The notes under the pieces are model-generated. The model saw only the letters and a list, made by a program, of their open reading frames with translations, was not told the origin of the DNA and did no database searches. Below, piece by piece: positions 40,711-48,191 of a stretch of 64,000 nt of DNA. This DNA comes from Streptomyces sp. Edi2. GTDB taxonomy: Bacteria > Actinomycetota > Actinomycetes > Streptomycetales > Streptomycetaceae. Within the stretch, counting starts at the first letter, position 1; each line of letters opens with the position of its first letter. The stretch lies in NCBI RefSeq assembly GCF_040253635.1, contig NZ_JBEJGX010000002.1, positions 62,001-126,000 of the forward strand. Reading direction: 5' to 3'. The position numbers and the translations under genes were made by a program.

Positions 40711-41289
40711 ATGTGGGGTATGGGGGAGCGCGCCCTCCGTCGTCGGGTGCGTGAAGTCGACCACCGTGATTTCCCACAGGGCGACGAGCGCGCCCCCGGC
40801 CCCGGCACCCCCGGGCAGCCGCGCCGAGCCCGCAGCCGTCTCGCGCAGCCAGTGCAGCCGGCAGCGGACGTCATCGGCGCTCAGCGGTCCGGCCGCCAGG
40901 CCCTCCATCTCGTAGAAGTGCGCGACCAGGCGCCCGCCCGCAGGGGCCGCCACCCGCCGGGACGGCCGACCGCGGTCCGGCAGGTCCTCCTCGCCGATGG
41001 CGCGCCGTGAGGTCTCGCGGACGTGCTCGGTCAGGGCGATCCGCGACACCCAGGGGCGCTCCCGCGCGAGCCGCGTGTGCTCCCGGGCCAGTTCGGGGGA
41101 GTCGAGGCGATGGCTGGTGTACTCGTGGACCTCGGTGTCGCCGGAGCGGCGATAGACCGACACCGTCCACGTCACCCGCCGGTCCGCGCGCGCGGGCCCC
41201 TCCGGCTTCGCCGGAATGCTGAACCAGTCGATGGATGAGCACCTCCTCGTGCGGTGTGCGACGGCGGAGCCGGCCAGGGCGGCGGTCAT
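40702..41289 (-). CDS. Hypothetical protein (195 aa)
   Basis: ATG 41289 overlaps the stop of the winged-helix gene (ATGA), which settles the start. The product has a beta-rich core (RRVTWTVSVYRRSGDTEVHE YTSHRLDSPELAREHTRLA) and a late helix-strand part (ADDVRCRLHWLRETA then LVALWEITVVDF). No metal site or membrane segment was seen. It ends with TAA inside dyad promoter B. Function unknown; coupling suggests a partner role for the upstream regulator. Confidence 0.55.
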   Translation of the reverse strand: MTAALAGSAVAHRTRRCSSIDWFSIPAKPEGPARADRRVTWTVSVYRRSGDTEVHEYTSHRLDSPELAREHTRLARERPWVSRIALTEHVRETSRRAIGEEDLPDRGRPSRRVAAPAGGRLVAHFYEMEGLAAGPLSADDVRCRLHWLRETAAGSARLPGGAGAGGALVALWEITVVDFTHPTTEGALPHTPHDP

Positions 41290-41684
41290 CAGGCCGGTAC
41301 GCGGCGGGTCGGCGCGGCGGGCAACCGCATCCCGTCGGCCCCGGATTCCCCGGCGGGTGGCGCCTGTTCGGGGGCGGCGCACCAAGAGCACCGCACCTGC
41401 CGCCATGAAGCGGAGGGCTGCTCGATGACCGGGTCGCGGGTCAGCCGGGTGCAGCTTCCGCAGGTGAACCATCCCAGCCTGTTGAGGCCCTGCTCGGTGA
41501 TCGCGTAGCGGGCGGACGCGCTCGTCCGTGTCGCATAGCCGCGCTCCACGAGCGTGTTCAGCACGCGCACGGTGTACGCGACGGTATGCAGCCGCCAGGC
41601 GCTGTCGGTGCTCCAGGTGCCGCCGTTGAGGCGGGCGAGCGCGCTGAGGGCGGTGAGCTGGTGGCGGCCGAGCGGGCGGGCCAA
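41289..41684 (-). CDS. Winged-helix protein with zinc ribbon (131 aa)
   Basis: Residues 8-75 form a winged helix (HQLTALSALARLNGGTWSTD, then VRVLNTLVERGYATRTSASA and RYAITEQGLNRLGWF). A zinc ribbon with FTCGSC and RCSWCAAPE follows at about residues 74-105. It lies directly beside dyad promoter C and is divergent from the 119-aa gene, a position typical of a local repressor. It may control the shared promoters of this block. Confidence 0.6.
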   Translation of the reverse strand: MARPLGRHQLTALSALARLNGGTWSTDSAWRLHTVAYTVRVLNTLVERGYATRTSASARYAITEQGLNRLGWFTCGSCTRLTRDPVIEQPSASWRQVRCSWCAAPEQAPPAGESGADGMRLPAAPTRRVPA

Positions 41685-41737
41685 GGGGTCTCCAGGTGTC
41701 GCACTCCCGGTGATGCGCGGATCGCCCGCCCATCACA

Positions 41738-41792
41738 TTGACCCTATTAGTTTGACGCATAACCCCGCCTTGAGTAAAGTTAATAGCGTCAA
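41738..41792. promoter_or_regulatory. Dyad promoter C, divergent
   Basis: The best of the set: rightward TTGACG at 41752-41757, 17-base spacer and TAAAGT at 41775-41780, within inverted arms matching at about 17 of 21 bases (TTGACSCTATTARYTTKAC). It lies between the divergent winged-helix gene and the 119-aa gene. Confidence 0.7.
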
Positions 41793-41855
41793 CGGGTTGA
41801 TGGTTCGACCTCGAAGGCGCCGCTCGACGGTGCCCAACTACGGCAGGGGGCACCG

Positions 41856-42215
41856 GTGGCCACGCACGCAGGGAACACCGAAGACACGCACAGCACCGAC
41901 GAGCAGGTCTTCACGGCCGACGTCGTCGCCCTGCACACCACGGACCGCTCGCCGTGCCCCCTCAGCGGAGCGGGAGAGCACCGCCACGACCAGGGCCGCC
42001 CGCTCCACCCGGACTGCGCCGCACGCGGCGGCCGCGACGGGTACGGCTTCCTGTGCAGCTGCGGAGCCCTGCACGCCACGGGCAGCAAGCTCGCCGCCAT
42101 TGAGGCCAAGGCCCGCCACCTCGCCCTCCACCGGGGCGACCTCCTGGTTCACCGCGTCGTCCGCGACAGCGACGGCCCCCTCGTGATCACCGAGCTCCAG
42201 ACCTTGAACCGCTGA
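41856..42215 (+). CDS. Hypothetical protein (119 aa)
   Basis: GTG 41856 with AGGGGG ahead. The sequence has CPLSGAGEHRHDQGRPLHPD then a CAARGG and FLCSCGALHATGSKLAAIEA, a likely Cys/His metal site, and a C-terminal strand pair around LLVHRVVRDSDGPLVITELQ. No family was recognised. It is read from the divergent dyad promoter and is the first gene of the rightward block up to 46 kb. Confidence 0.55.
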   Translation: MATHAGNTEDTHSTDEQVFTADVVALHTTDRSPCPLSGAGEHRHDQGRPLHPDCAARGGRDGYGFLCSCGALHATGSKLAAIEAKARHLALHRGDLLVHRVVRDSDGPLVITELQTLNR

Positions 42216-42314
42216 CCAGCGGCCACACCCCACCCCCTGGCCTTGGCCGCGGCCGTCAACCGCATCCAGGACCCGACGAGCCCGGCCCACTGACGTCCAC
42301 GGCGCGGGCGGCCG

Positions 42315-42327
42315 CTGTCCACAGGCC
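42315..42327 (+). promoter_or_regulatory. CTGTCCACAGGCC box upstream of the lipoprotein gene
   Basis: The 13-base core is exact but the GGACT prefix is lost. It lies 75 bases before the lipoprotein start and points at it. Confidence 0.45.
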
Positions 42328-42402
42328 CCCTGGCGGACAGTCGTCCCGCCGCCCGCGCCCCGCCAACTCCCCTGCACACGCCAGAAAGTGAGAGCTGCCC
42401 TG

Positions 42403-42942
42403 ATGTCTCCCGCCGCTCGCCCGGTCACGATCACCGTCACCGCCGTCACCGCCGCGATCCTGCTGACGGCCTGTACCTCCAGCACCCCCAAGCCGCTGGA
42501 GCACGGCACCGTGAAGAAGAAGGACCACGATGCGGCGCGGCCCTCCACCCCGATCTACGAGGACCGCTACCGCGAGACGAACTGCCGCACCGTCACCACC
42601 AACGCGCTGACCCTCACCGGCATCAGCCGGCCCTCCACCGGCGGTTCCGGCAGCCGCTCCACCACCAGCGGAGGCAGCGGCGGCGGAGGCGTGTCGAAGG
42701 TGAAGCCGGGATCGCCGAACAAGCTGGACAAGGACAGCTCGAGCGGATCCAACGGCAGCGCCAGCGGGGGGAAGCGGAGCTCCCGCCGGGTCTGCGACCG
42801 CCAGTACCTCGGGCGGGTACAGACCGGGGTGCAGCAGCACCCGGCAGTGTGGAAGGTCCTGATCGTCAAGGACAAGCGCTCCAACTGGAAGGAGGTCACC
42901 GAAACGAAGTGGCGCAAGATCAAGGTCGGCGACCAGATCTGA
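42403..42942 (+). CDS. Lipoprotein (179 aa)
   Basis: ATG 42403 opens a signal peptide ending in the lipobox LTAC, with Cys24 as the anchor. After it come a Lys-rich segment, a conserved-looking YEDRYRETNCRTVTTN, a Gly/Ser-rich linker and a C-terminal part with RRVCDRQYLGRVQTGVQQHP and a final WKEVTETKWRKIKVGDQI. Two Cys outside the lipobox could pair. The fold is unknown. It precedes a membrane protein gene and may belong to an envelope complex. Confidence 0.65.
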   Translation: MSPAARPVTITVTAVTAAILLTACTSSTPKPLEHGTVKKKDHDAARPSTPIYEDRYRETNCRTVTTNALTLTGISRPSTGGSGSRSTTSGGSGGGGVSKVKPGSPNKLDKDSSSGSNGSASGGKRSSRRVCDRQYLGRVQTGVQQHPAVWKVLIVKDKRSNWKEVTETKWRKIKVGDQI

Positions 42943-43027
42943 CCCGCCCAGCGGGGCTCGGGCGACCGGGGCTCGGGATGGCCACGGCGTGCTCCGTGAG
43001 CTGTCCACAGGGGCGTTCGCGGTCGCC

Positions 43028-43045
43028 GGACTCTGTCCACAGGGG
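43028..43045 (+). promoter_or_regulatory. CTGTCCACAG boxes upstream of the 301-aa membrane gene
   Basis: GGACTCTGTCCACAGGGG here, and a second CTGTCCACAGG at 43001-43011, 27 bases upstream. Both point at the membrane-protein gene 102 bases on. Confidence 0.5.
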
Positions 43046-43147
43046 CCCTGGCACACGGTGATCGTGTCCTGATCTCTCACAGGACACCGCAGGTTGGCAT
43101 TCACACGCTCGGCCGGCGGCAGGCACCTCGTGAAAGGCCCCCGGCCC

Positions 43148-44053
43148 ATGGCAGCCACGTCCACGACCGCGACCTGGATACTCACCCTCATCGGCAACCT
43201 CATGTGCCTTCTCCTCGGTGTCCAGGCATTCCGGTTCTGGCTCGCCAAGGACTGGCCGCGCGTGTGCACGGCCCTGCTCGGGGTGATGGTCTTGTCGACC
43301 CTCGTGTTCAACCCGAGGCTCCCCGTGGAGCTGGTGGCCAAGCTGCGGGCGCTTGTCGTCAAGGACCTCGAAGCCGAGCCCAGCCCCTCGGAGCACGGCG
43401 CGGGCGCCTCGGACGGTCCGCAGCACACGGACAGCAGCCCGCCGTGGGGGACGATCGCGGCCGTCGTCGGCGCCATCGCGGCCGTCGTCGTGCTCCTGCT
43501 CCTTGCCGGCGCGCTCGCCGCCTACCTGCACCGCCGACGCGAGCGCGCCCAAGCACACCTGCGCCGCACCGGCGAACTCGCACAACGCCGCGCCGAGCTG
43601 GAAGCCCGTCACGATGCAGTGCGGGAGGCGATCGGCGACTTCGAGATGAACCTGCTCGACAACCTCCACCGCCTGGCCCTGGCCGACGTGAACGTCCCCC
43701 AGACCGCGCGCCTCATCGACGCCCTCGACGCCGCGCGCGATGCCCGCATCTCCACCGCCCCGGAAGCCCTCGACGCATACCGCAAAGCAATCACCGCCCT
43801 CGACGTCGCCTGGAAGAGCGCGGACCACCACGCCCGGACGACCGGGGCCCGCTACCTCCCGCCCGCCGAGCGCCGCAACATCGAACAGGCCCAGGCCGCC
43901 CTCGCCGTCGCCCTCGACGAGCGCGGCTACGCCCCCCAGCGCCAGATCGCCCTGCGCCGCGCACTGACCCTGATCGAGAGCGTCATCCCCGTCCCCAAGG
44001 AAGCGATCGCCGCCCTGGAGATGAACACCCGGCCCGCACTGGCCAAGAACTGA
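43148..44053 (+). CDS. Membrane protein with helical C-terminus (301 aa)
   Basis: ATG 43148 is preceded by AAAGG. Hydrophobic segments lie at about residues 9-30, 38-58 and 106-132 (TIAAVVGAIAAVVVLLLLAG). The last 150 residues are helical with basic and acidic heptads (RRTGELAQRRAELEARHDAV and DFEMNLLDNLHRLALADVNV), a likely coiled coil in the cytoplasm. No recognised family. It could be a spread or exclusion component given its topology and the regulatory box it shares with the transfer genes. Confidence 0.6.
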   Translation: MAATSTTATWILTLIGNLMCLLLGVQAFRFWLAKDWPRVCTALLGVMVLSTLVFNPRLPVELVAKLRALVVKDLEAEPSPSEHGAGASDGPQHTDSSPPWGTIAAVVGAIAAVVVLLLLAGALAAYLHRRRERAQAHLRRTGELAQRRAELEARHDAVREAIGDFEMNLLDNLHRLALADVNVPQTARLIDALDAARDARISTAPEALDAYRKAITALDVAWKSADHHARTTGARYLPPAERRNIEQAQAALAVALDERGYAPQRQIALRRALTLIESVIPVPKEAIAALEMNTRPALAKN

Positions 44054-44172
44054 TCCGCCCGACGCCGCTGTCAGACCCGACTGGTACAAGGAACTGCGAG
44101 GCCAGCAGCCGGCGCAGCACCGCGGATGCCGCCCGACCCGCCGCCACATCACCGTGAAGGGGATCCGACACC

Positions 44173-44700
44173 GTGCCGCCCACGCACCGCCCATCCCGCC
44201 TGACCCGGGCCACTGACCTGGCGCGCGCCGAGCAGGTCCTCACCACCCTCGCACTGCAGGCCCCGGACGGGGACGCCACGCGCAGCATCCTGCGCGAGCA
44301 CTCCTGGCGCAGCCTCCTCCTGCGGTCCGCGCTGCGCACCGTCGCGACAGGCGGCGAACTCCACGCGGCGATCCACGGCCGTGGATGGCAAGCCCGAGAC
44401 AGCCGCGAGGGGCACTACCAGCAGTTCTTCCGCACCGAGGCAAGAATGCTCCGCCTGCTCAAGGCCGCCGCGCTCGTACGCCGCCCATACGGTCCCCGCG
44501 GCGAACTGCGCACCCGCAGCCAGCTCATGGAGCAGGCGTACAAGATCGAGAATGCTTCCGTGGCGCAGGGCTTCTTCGCCAGCGAGACCGACGAGGAAGC
44601 CGCACTCGGCTGCGTACGGATCGGCCTGGGCCTTGTCCACCACCTCGTCAGCGGCGCCCCGCTCCCCGCGAACTGCTCCACCGCCCTCGACTGGCAGTAG
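44173..44700 (+). CDS. Hypothetical protein (175 aa)
   Basis: GTG 44173 follows GAAGGGG. The protein is helical: LARAEQVLTTLALQAPDGDA, SWRSLLLRSALRTVATGGEL then FRTEARMLRLLKAAALVRRP and a C-terminal CVRIGLGLVHHLVSGAPLPA. No motif or membrane helix was seen. It lies between the membrane protein and a 267-aa gene and may be cotranscribed with both. Confidence 0.5.
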   Translation: MPPTHRPSRLTRATDLARAEQVLTTLALQAPDGDATRSILREHSWRSLLLRSALRTVATGGELHAAIHGRGWQARDSREGHYQQFFRTEARMLRLLKAAALVRRPYGPRGELRTRSQLMEQAYKIENASVAQGFFASETDEEAALGCVRIGLGLVHHLVSGAPLPANCSTALDWQ

Positions 44701-44773
44701 ACCCGCGTCTCCACCGACATCCGAACGCCCCGGCAGCCTCCTGCCCACCCACGCACCGACGTTAGGACCCCTC

Positions 44774-45577
44774 GTGAGCTACATCCGTTTTCAGGACCCC
44801 CACGGCTCCGCCCACCTCAGCGGCCCCGAGCGCCCCCACCTCCTCAACCTGATACACGAACACGCCCGCCGGGTGCTCTTCGACTCCCCGGACTCCGGCG
44901 AGCGGGCCTACACCCTGTTCGACCTGCTGCCCGAGGACCACGAGCTGAGGGAAATCCGTCTCGGTGGCCAGGTGAGCCCGTACCGCTGGCTGGGCGTGTA
45001 CGCCCGCTCGCTGCACAACGTCATCTTCGACGACCCGATCGTCGACTACCGCGGCCACCAGGTCCGCCCCCTGACCCTGCTCCTCAACACCGCGATGGAC
45101 AGCGGCACCGAGCCGCTACGCCTCGCCGCCCGCCTGATGGGCCAGTGCGAGATCAACACCTGGGTCGACGGCCCCGACCGCCGCTGGCTGACCGGCGTCA
45201 TCACCCAGGGCCTGGCCTCGGGCGACTTCCGCCCGGAGTGCGGCTGGCACGACGTCCAGCGCCTGCTGCTCGAACGCGACGACCACCCCGTCGTCGTCTC
45301 CTGGAGTGATCCCTTCCCCACCTGGTGGGACGCCCGCCTGCGGACACCCGCCGGCGAGTTCCTGGACGACGAGGAGGCCGAGCGGACCTGGGAGACGCTC
45401 CCCGCGGCCGAGCAGTGGACGCACGGCCTGCAGGCGCTGCGCGCCCGTACGGCTGAGCTCCTTCAAATGACCCCCGACTGGGCCGGCTACCGATTCGGCT
45501 CCACCGTGAGCCTGGGCGACCTGCTGGCCCCGGACCACACCCGCCGCTTGGACCGGGCCTTCGAGTTGATCCGCTGA
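44774..45577 (+). CDS. Hypothetical protein (267 aa)
   Basis: GTG 44774 has AGGA about 6 bases ahead. Alpha+beta composition with RFQDPHGSAHLSGPERPHLL, a histidine-rich start, then VYARSLHNVIFDDPIVDYRG and VVVSWSDPFPTWWDARLRTP. Many Trp and Arg residues suggest a globular, perhaps nucleic-acid binding protein. No recognised family. It is followed by the 132-aa gene at 30 bases. Confidence 0.5.
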   Translation: MSYIRFQDPHGSAHLSGPERPHLLNLIHEHARRVLFDSPDSGERAYTLFDLLPEDHELREIRLGGQVSPYRWLGVYARSLHNVIFDDPIVDYRGHQVRPLTLLLNTAMDSGTEPLRLAARLMGQCEINTWVDGPDRRWLTGVITQGLASGDFRPECGWHDVQRLLLERDDHPVVVSWSDPFPTWWDARLRTPAGEFLDDEEAERTWETLPAAEQWTHGLQALRARTAELLQMTPDWAGYRFGSTVSLGDLLAPDHTRRLDRAFELIR

Positions 45578-45607
45578 TCCGCCCCCTTACGTGAGAGGAG
45601 CCCACCT

Positions 45608-46006
45608 GTGAGTGCCAGCGTCTACCTTGACCGCACCGCCCTCAAGAACGCCGTCCTGACCCTGCTCATCCCGTCGGACGGTCCCGTCCACCCGACGGTC
45701 TTCGCCACCGGCACCGAGATCAACGGCGAGGCCGCCAACCCGGCGAGCTTGACGCGGGTCCATCACCACGCAGAGCAGCGCGCCGAGGACACCCATCTCG
45801 ACGCTGAAGCCGAGACCGGCGACGAGGACCTCCAGGACGAACTCGCGGAACTCTTCGGCGTCGATCCCGACGAGGACGGCAGGGCGCTCGTCGAGAAGGC
45901 GGATCCCGAGGCCGACCGGGAGACCGCACACGAGATCATCAAGGCGCTCGCCGCCGCCTACCCGCTGCCGGAGTCGTTGCGGGATGATCTCCCGCTGGCG
46001 CCCTGA
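45608..46006 (+). CDS. Acidic hypothetical protein (132 aa)
   Basis: GTG 45608 follows GAGAGGAG. The protein begins with a basic helix and strand (VYLDRTALKNAVLTLLIP), then is strongly acidic with EAETGDEDLQDELAELFGVD and PEADRETAHEIIKALAAAYP. No family was recognised. It is the last gene before the convergent palindromic terminator. Confidence 0.5.
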   Translation: MSASVYLDRTALKNAVLTLLIPSDGPVHPTVFATGTEINGEAANPASLTRVHHHAEQRAEDTHLDAEAETGDEDLQDELAELFGVDPDEDGRALVEKADPEADRETAHEIIKALAAAYPLPESLRDDLPLAP

Positions 46007-46117
46007 CCGTCGGCGACGGAGGGGCGGATTCTGCACTCCCAGCCCGAGTCGGCGCCCAGCCGGCGCCCCACCGCCCGCAGCGGGCGGGCCAGGGATCTGG
46101 GCGTTCGGAACATAGAA

Positions 46118-46179
46118 ACGAACTGACCCCGGGGGGCTGCACATCTCGCGAGATGTGCAGCCCCCCGGGGTCAGTTCGT
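46118..46179. terminator. 62-bp perfect palindrome, bidirectional terminator
   Basis: 31-base perfect arms meet at CTCGCGAG without a loop. It lies between convergent genes and includes the last bases of the leftward 87-aa gene. It is the longest perfect inverted repeat in the window. Confidence 0.7.
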
Positions 46180-46434
46180 GAACGCGTGCCAGACACTCCA
46201 GAGAACGAGCAGGCCGGCGACCACCGCGGCGACGGCGTCGCCTCGGGAGGGCCGCCAGACACCCGCGCGTGCGCGCGGGTTGACCCAGGCGATGTGCTGG
46301 ATGCATTCGCCCACGGGGTAGTCACCGTCGTGACGCCGATGGCGGTGACGAACGGCGTGGCCTTCCGCGCCGGCGCGGAAGGTGTAAGGCCGGGACGCCG
46401 TGCCGCAGGGCGGACAGTTGTACGTGAACGGCAC
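46171..46434 (-). CDS. Small membrane protein with Cys/His N-terminus (87 aa)
   Basis: GTG 46434 is preceded by AGGAGGCGTCTC. An N-terminal NCPPCG and a His-rich RHRHRRHDGDYP segment suggest metal binding, followed by a single hydrophobic helix at about residues 66-84 (DAVAAVVAGLLVLWSVWHAF). The function is unknown. Its stop codon lies in the long palindrome at 46118-46179. Confidence 0.55.
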   Translation of the reverse strand: MPFTYNCPPCGTASRPYTFRAGAEGHAVRHRHRRHDGDYPVGECIQHIAWVNPRARAGVWRPSRGDAVAAVVAGLLVLWSVWHAFTN

Positions 46435-46555
46435 GAGACGCCTCCTGATCCGATCGGTGGTCCCCGGATCGTAGAGGGCGAAGGCCGTGGCCGTGGATGG
46501 TCAGGGGCGTTTTCTCGCCGCTGGCGAAGAGGCCGGTGCAGGTCGGGCGCCGCCC

Positions 46556-46652
46556 GTCGATAGCGGTGTCGACGGACCGTCGACGGAGGTGTCGACGGCC
46601 TGTCGATCACGGTGAGATGAGCGGTAGATGCCCTGGTAGATGGGGGTGTAGA
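46556..46652. repeat. Phased GTCGAY / GTAGAY repeats
   Basis: GTCGA starts at 46556, 46568, 46579, 46591 and 46602, and GTAGA at 46624, 46636 and 46648, at steps of 11-12 bases, so that copies face one side of the helix. The alternation of 11 and 12 excludes a simple codon repeat. No gene is read across it. It could be an iteron set or operator. Confidence 0.5.
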
Positions 46653-46679
46653 CGGCATCTGCACCCCCACAGGGCCCGG

Positions 46680-47708
46680 TCACGCGACGGCGCCAGGGGA
46701 GGGGTCGGGAACAGCCTGGAGGTGGGGCTGGACGGGGGTGCTCTGCCCGGCCGGAACAGGGGCCTCGGTGGGGGGTGCGGAGAGGGGTGGGAGGAGGGGT
46801 GTGGCGGGGCCCTCCTCCCCGGCCTGGACGGGGCCGGCGGGGGACCCCTCCGACGGGGCCCGGAGGACGGGTCGGGAGAGGGCCGCCACCGCCTCGTCCA
46901 GAGAGGTGCCGAAGACCCCCTGGAGCTCGTCGGCGCGGACCCCCCAGGTGGGCCCTTTCCCCTTGGCGCGGACGTTCCTACTGACGGGGATGCCGGCAGC
47001 AGTGCACCACTCCCGCAGCTGGAGCTGCTCCCAGTTGTCGAAGCCCTGCGCCTCCTGCTGGAGCCGCGCCAGGAGCTCGGCGATGTGAACGCCCATGTGC
47101 TCCGGCGCGGCATCCCGGACCGCGGCCACGATGAACCGGACGAGCAACCGGGCGAACCGGTCCTGGGCGGATTCCTGCTCCTGCTCCCCCGCAGATTTTT
47201 CATGATCATTTTGGGTGGTGGTCTCCTGCAGCGGGGGAGCGATCATCCACGCGACGATCACCCACACCACCCCGAGCACGGTGCAGCTGACCGGCACGTA
47301 CGGGGCGATGTGCGGCCAGACGAGCCACATGAACAGCCAGAGGAGCCCCGCGACGACGACGCCGACGAACAGGATGATCAGACAGCCCAGTCCGACCCGC
47401 TCGATCACGTCGTCGGCAGCGGCATGCGCTGCCTTCTTGGAGACCTTGGTGGTGCTCGGGCCCGCCTTGCTCGCGGAGTCGGCGTCAGCGGGGTCGCCGC
47501 TCTGCTCCGCTGCGGCCGGGGCGGCCTTCGGCGGCGGGGCGTCGAGGTTCATGGCCGCCGTCCAGCCGAGCTTGAAGACCCGGCCCACCCTGCGCAGCAG
47601 GAACGACGCAATGAGGCGCGACCCGGTCAGGAGCGGGAGGAGCAGCAGCCGCGGCGCCTGCCTGCCGCCTTGGAACGGGATGCTGATCTCCTTGAGCAGC
47701 GCTCTCAT
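46680..47708 (-). CDS. Membrane protein with DNA-binding-like C-terminus (342 aa)
   Basis: ATG 47708 overlaps the upstream stop (ATGA). An amphipathic N-terminus is followed at about residues 100-160 by two long hydrophobic helices (CLIILFVGVVVAGLLWLFMW and LGVVWVIVAWMIA). From about residue 230 the protein is soluble: LQLREWCTAAGIPVSRNVRA then KGKGPTWGVRADELQGVFG resembles the winged DNA-binding segment of FtsK-type gamma domains or Lsr2-like loops. A Pro-rich tail ends the protein. It is the last gene of a four-gene leftward operon and lies next to phased repeats. Confidence 0.6.
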   Translation of the reverse strand: MRALLKEISIPFQGGRQAPRLLLLPLLTGSRLIASFLLRRVGRVFKLGWTAAMNLDAPPPKAAPAAAEQSGDPADADSASKAGPSTTKVSKKAAHAAADDVIERVGLGCLIILFVGVVVAGLLWLFMWLVWPHIAPYVPVSCTVLGVVWVIVAWMIAPPLQETTTQNDHEKSAGEQEQESAQDRFARLLVRFIVAAVRDAAPEHMGVHIAELLARLQQEAQGFDNWEQLQLREWCTAAGIPVSRNVRAKGKGPTWGVRADELQGVFGTSLDEAVAALSRPVLRAPSEGSPAGPVQAGEEGPATPLLPPLSAPPTEAPVPAGQSTPVQPHLQAVPDPSPGAVA

Positions 47709-48178
47709 GCCAGCTTCTCCAGGAACGCGCCGGTCACCTTGAAGAGGATTCCCCAGAACGCGCCCGCGAGGCCGCACGCGACGCCGAAGCTCAGGCCGAA
47801 GAAGGCCGGGGGAAGACGCCGCTGCCACTCGGGCAGGAAGGCCATGACGCCGAGGACCAGAGCCAGGCCGGCAGGCGTGGCACCGGCGATGAGGTTCGGA
47901 TCGGTGAGGGTCGAGGCCGCCGTGCCGTGGACTCCCTCGGCCAGACTCCTCCAGGTTCCCCCAGCGAGCATGAACAGGACGCCGATCACGGCAGCGAGCC
48001 CGGCGAGGTAGCGGCGGTCGTCGAAGTACTTCTTGGTGATCTTCGACTTGTTGCGGATGGCGATGATCAGGACGATGAAACCGGCGGCCGCGAGGGAGGA
48101 GAGGCCGACTGCTCCCAGGCCCTGGGTGAAGCTGGCGCCGGAGGCGGGTGCGGCGAGCACGGTGTTCATGGGGGTCAC
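47705..48178 (-). CDS. Polytopic membrane protein (157 aa)
   Basis: GTG 48178, with an in-frame ATG three codons later, starts a protein of four hydrophobic segments, about residues 20-42, 58-78, 98-118 and 128-152. The loop RNKSKITKKYFDDRRY between the first two is strongly basic. It is coupled to the next gene by a four-base overlap. The set of three membrane genes behind a DUF2637 gene suggests a spread-type membrane complex. Confidence 0.6.
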   Translation of the reverse strand: MTPMNTVLAAPASGASFTQGLGAVGLSSLAAAGFIVLIIAIRNKSKITKKYFDDRRYLAGLAAVIGVLFMLAGGTWRSLAEGVHGTAASTLTDPNLIAGATPAGLALVLGVMAFLPEWQRRLPPAFFGLSFGVACGLAGAFWGILFKVTGAFLEKLA

Positions 48179-48191
48179 GGGTGGGTGCCTT

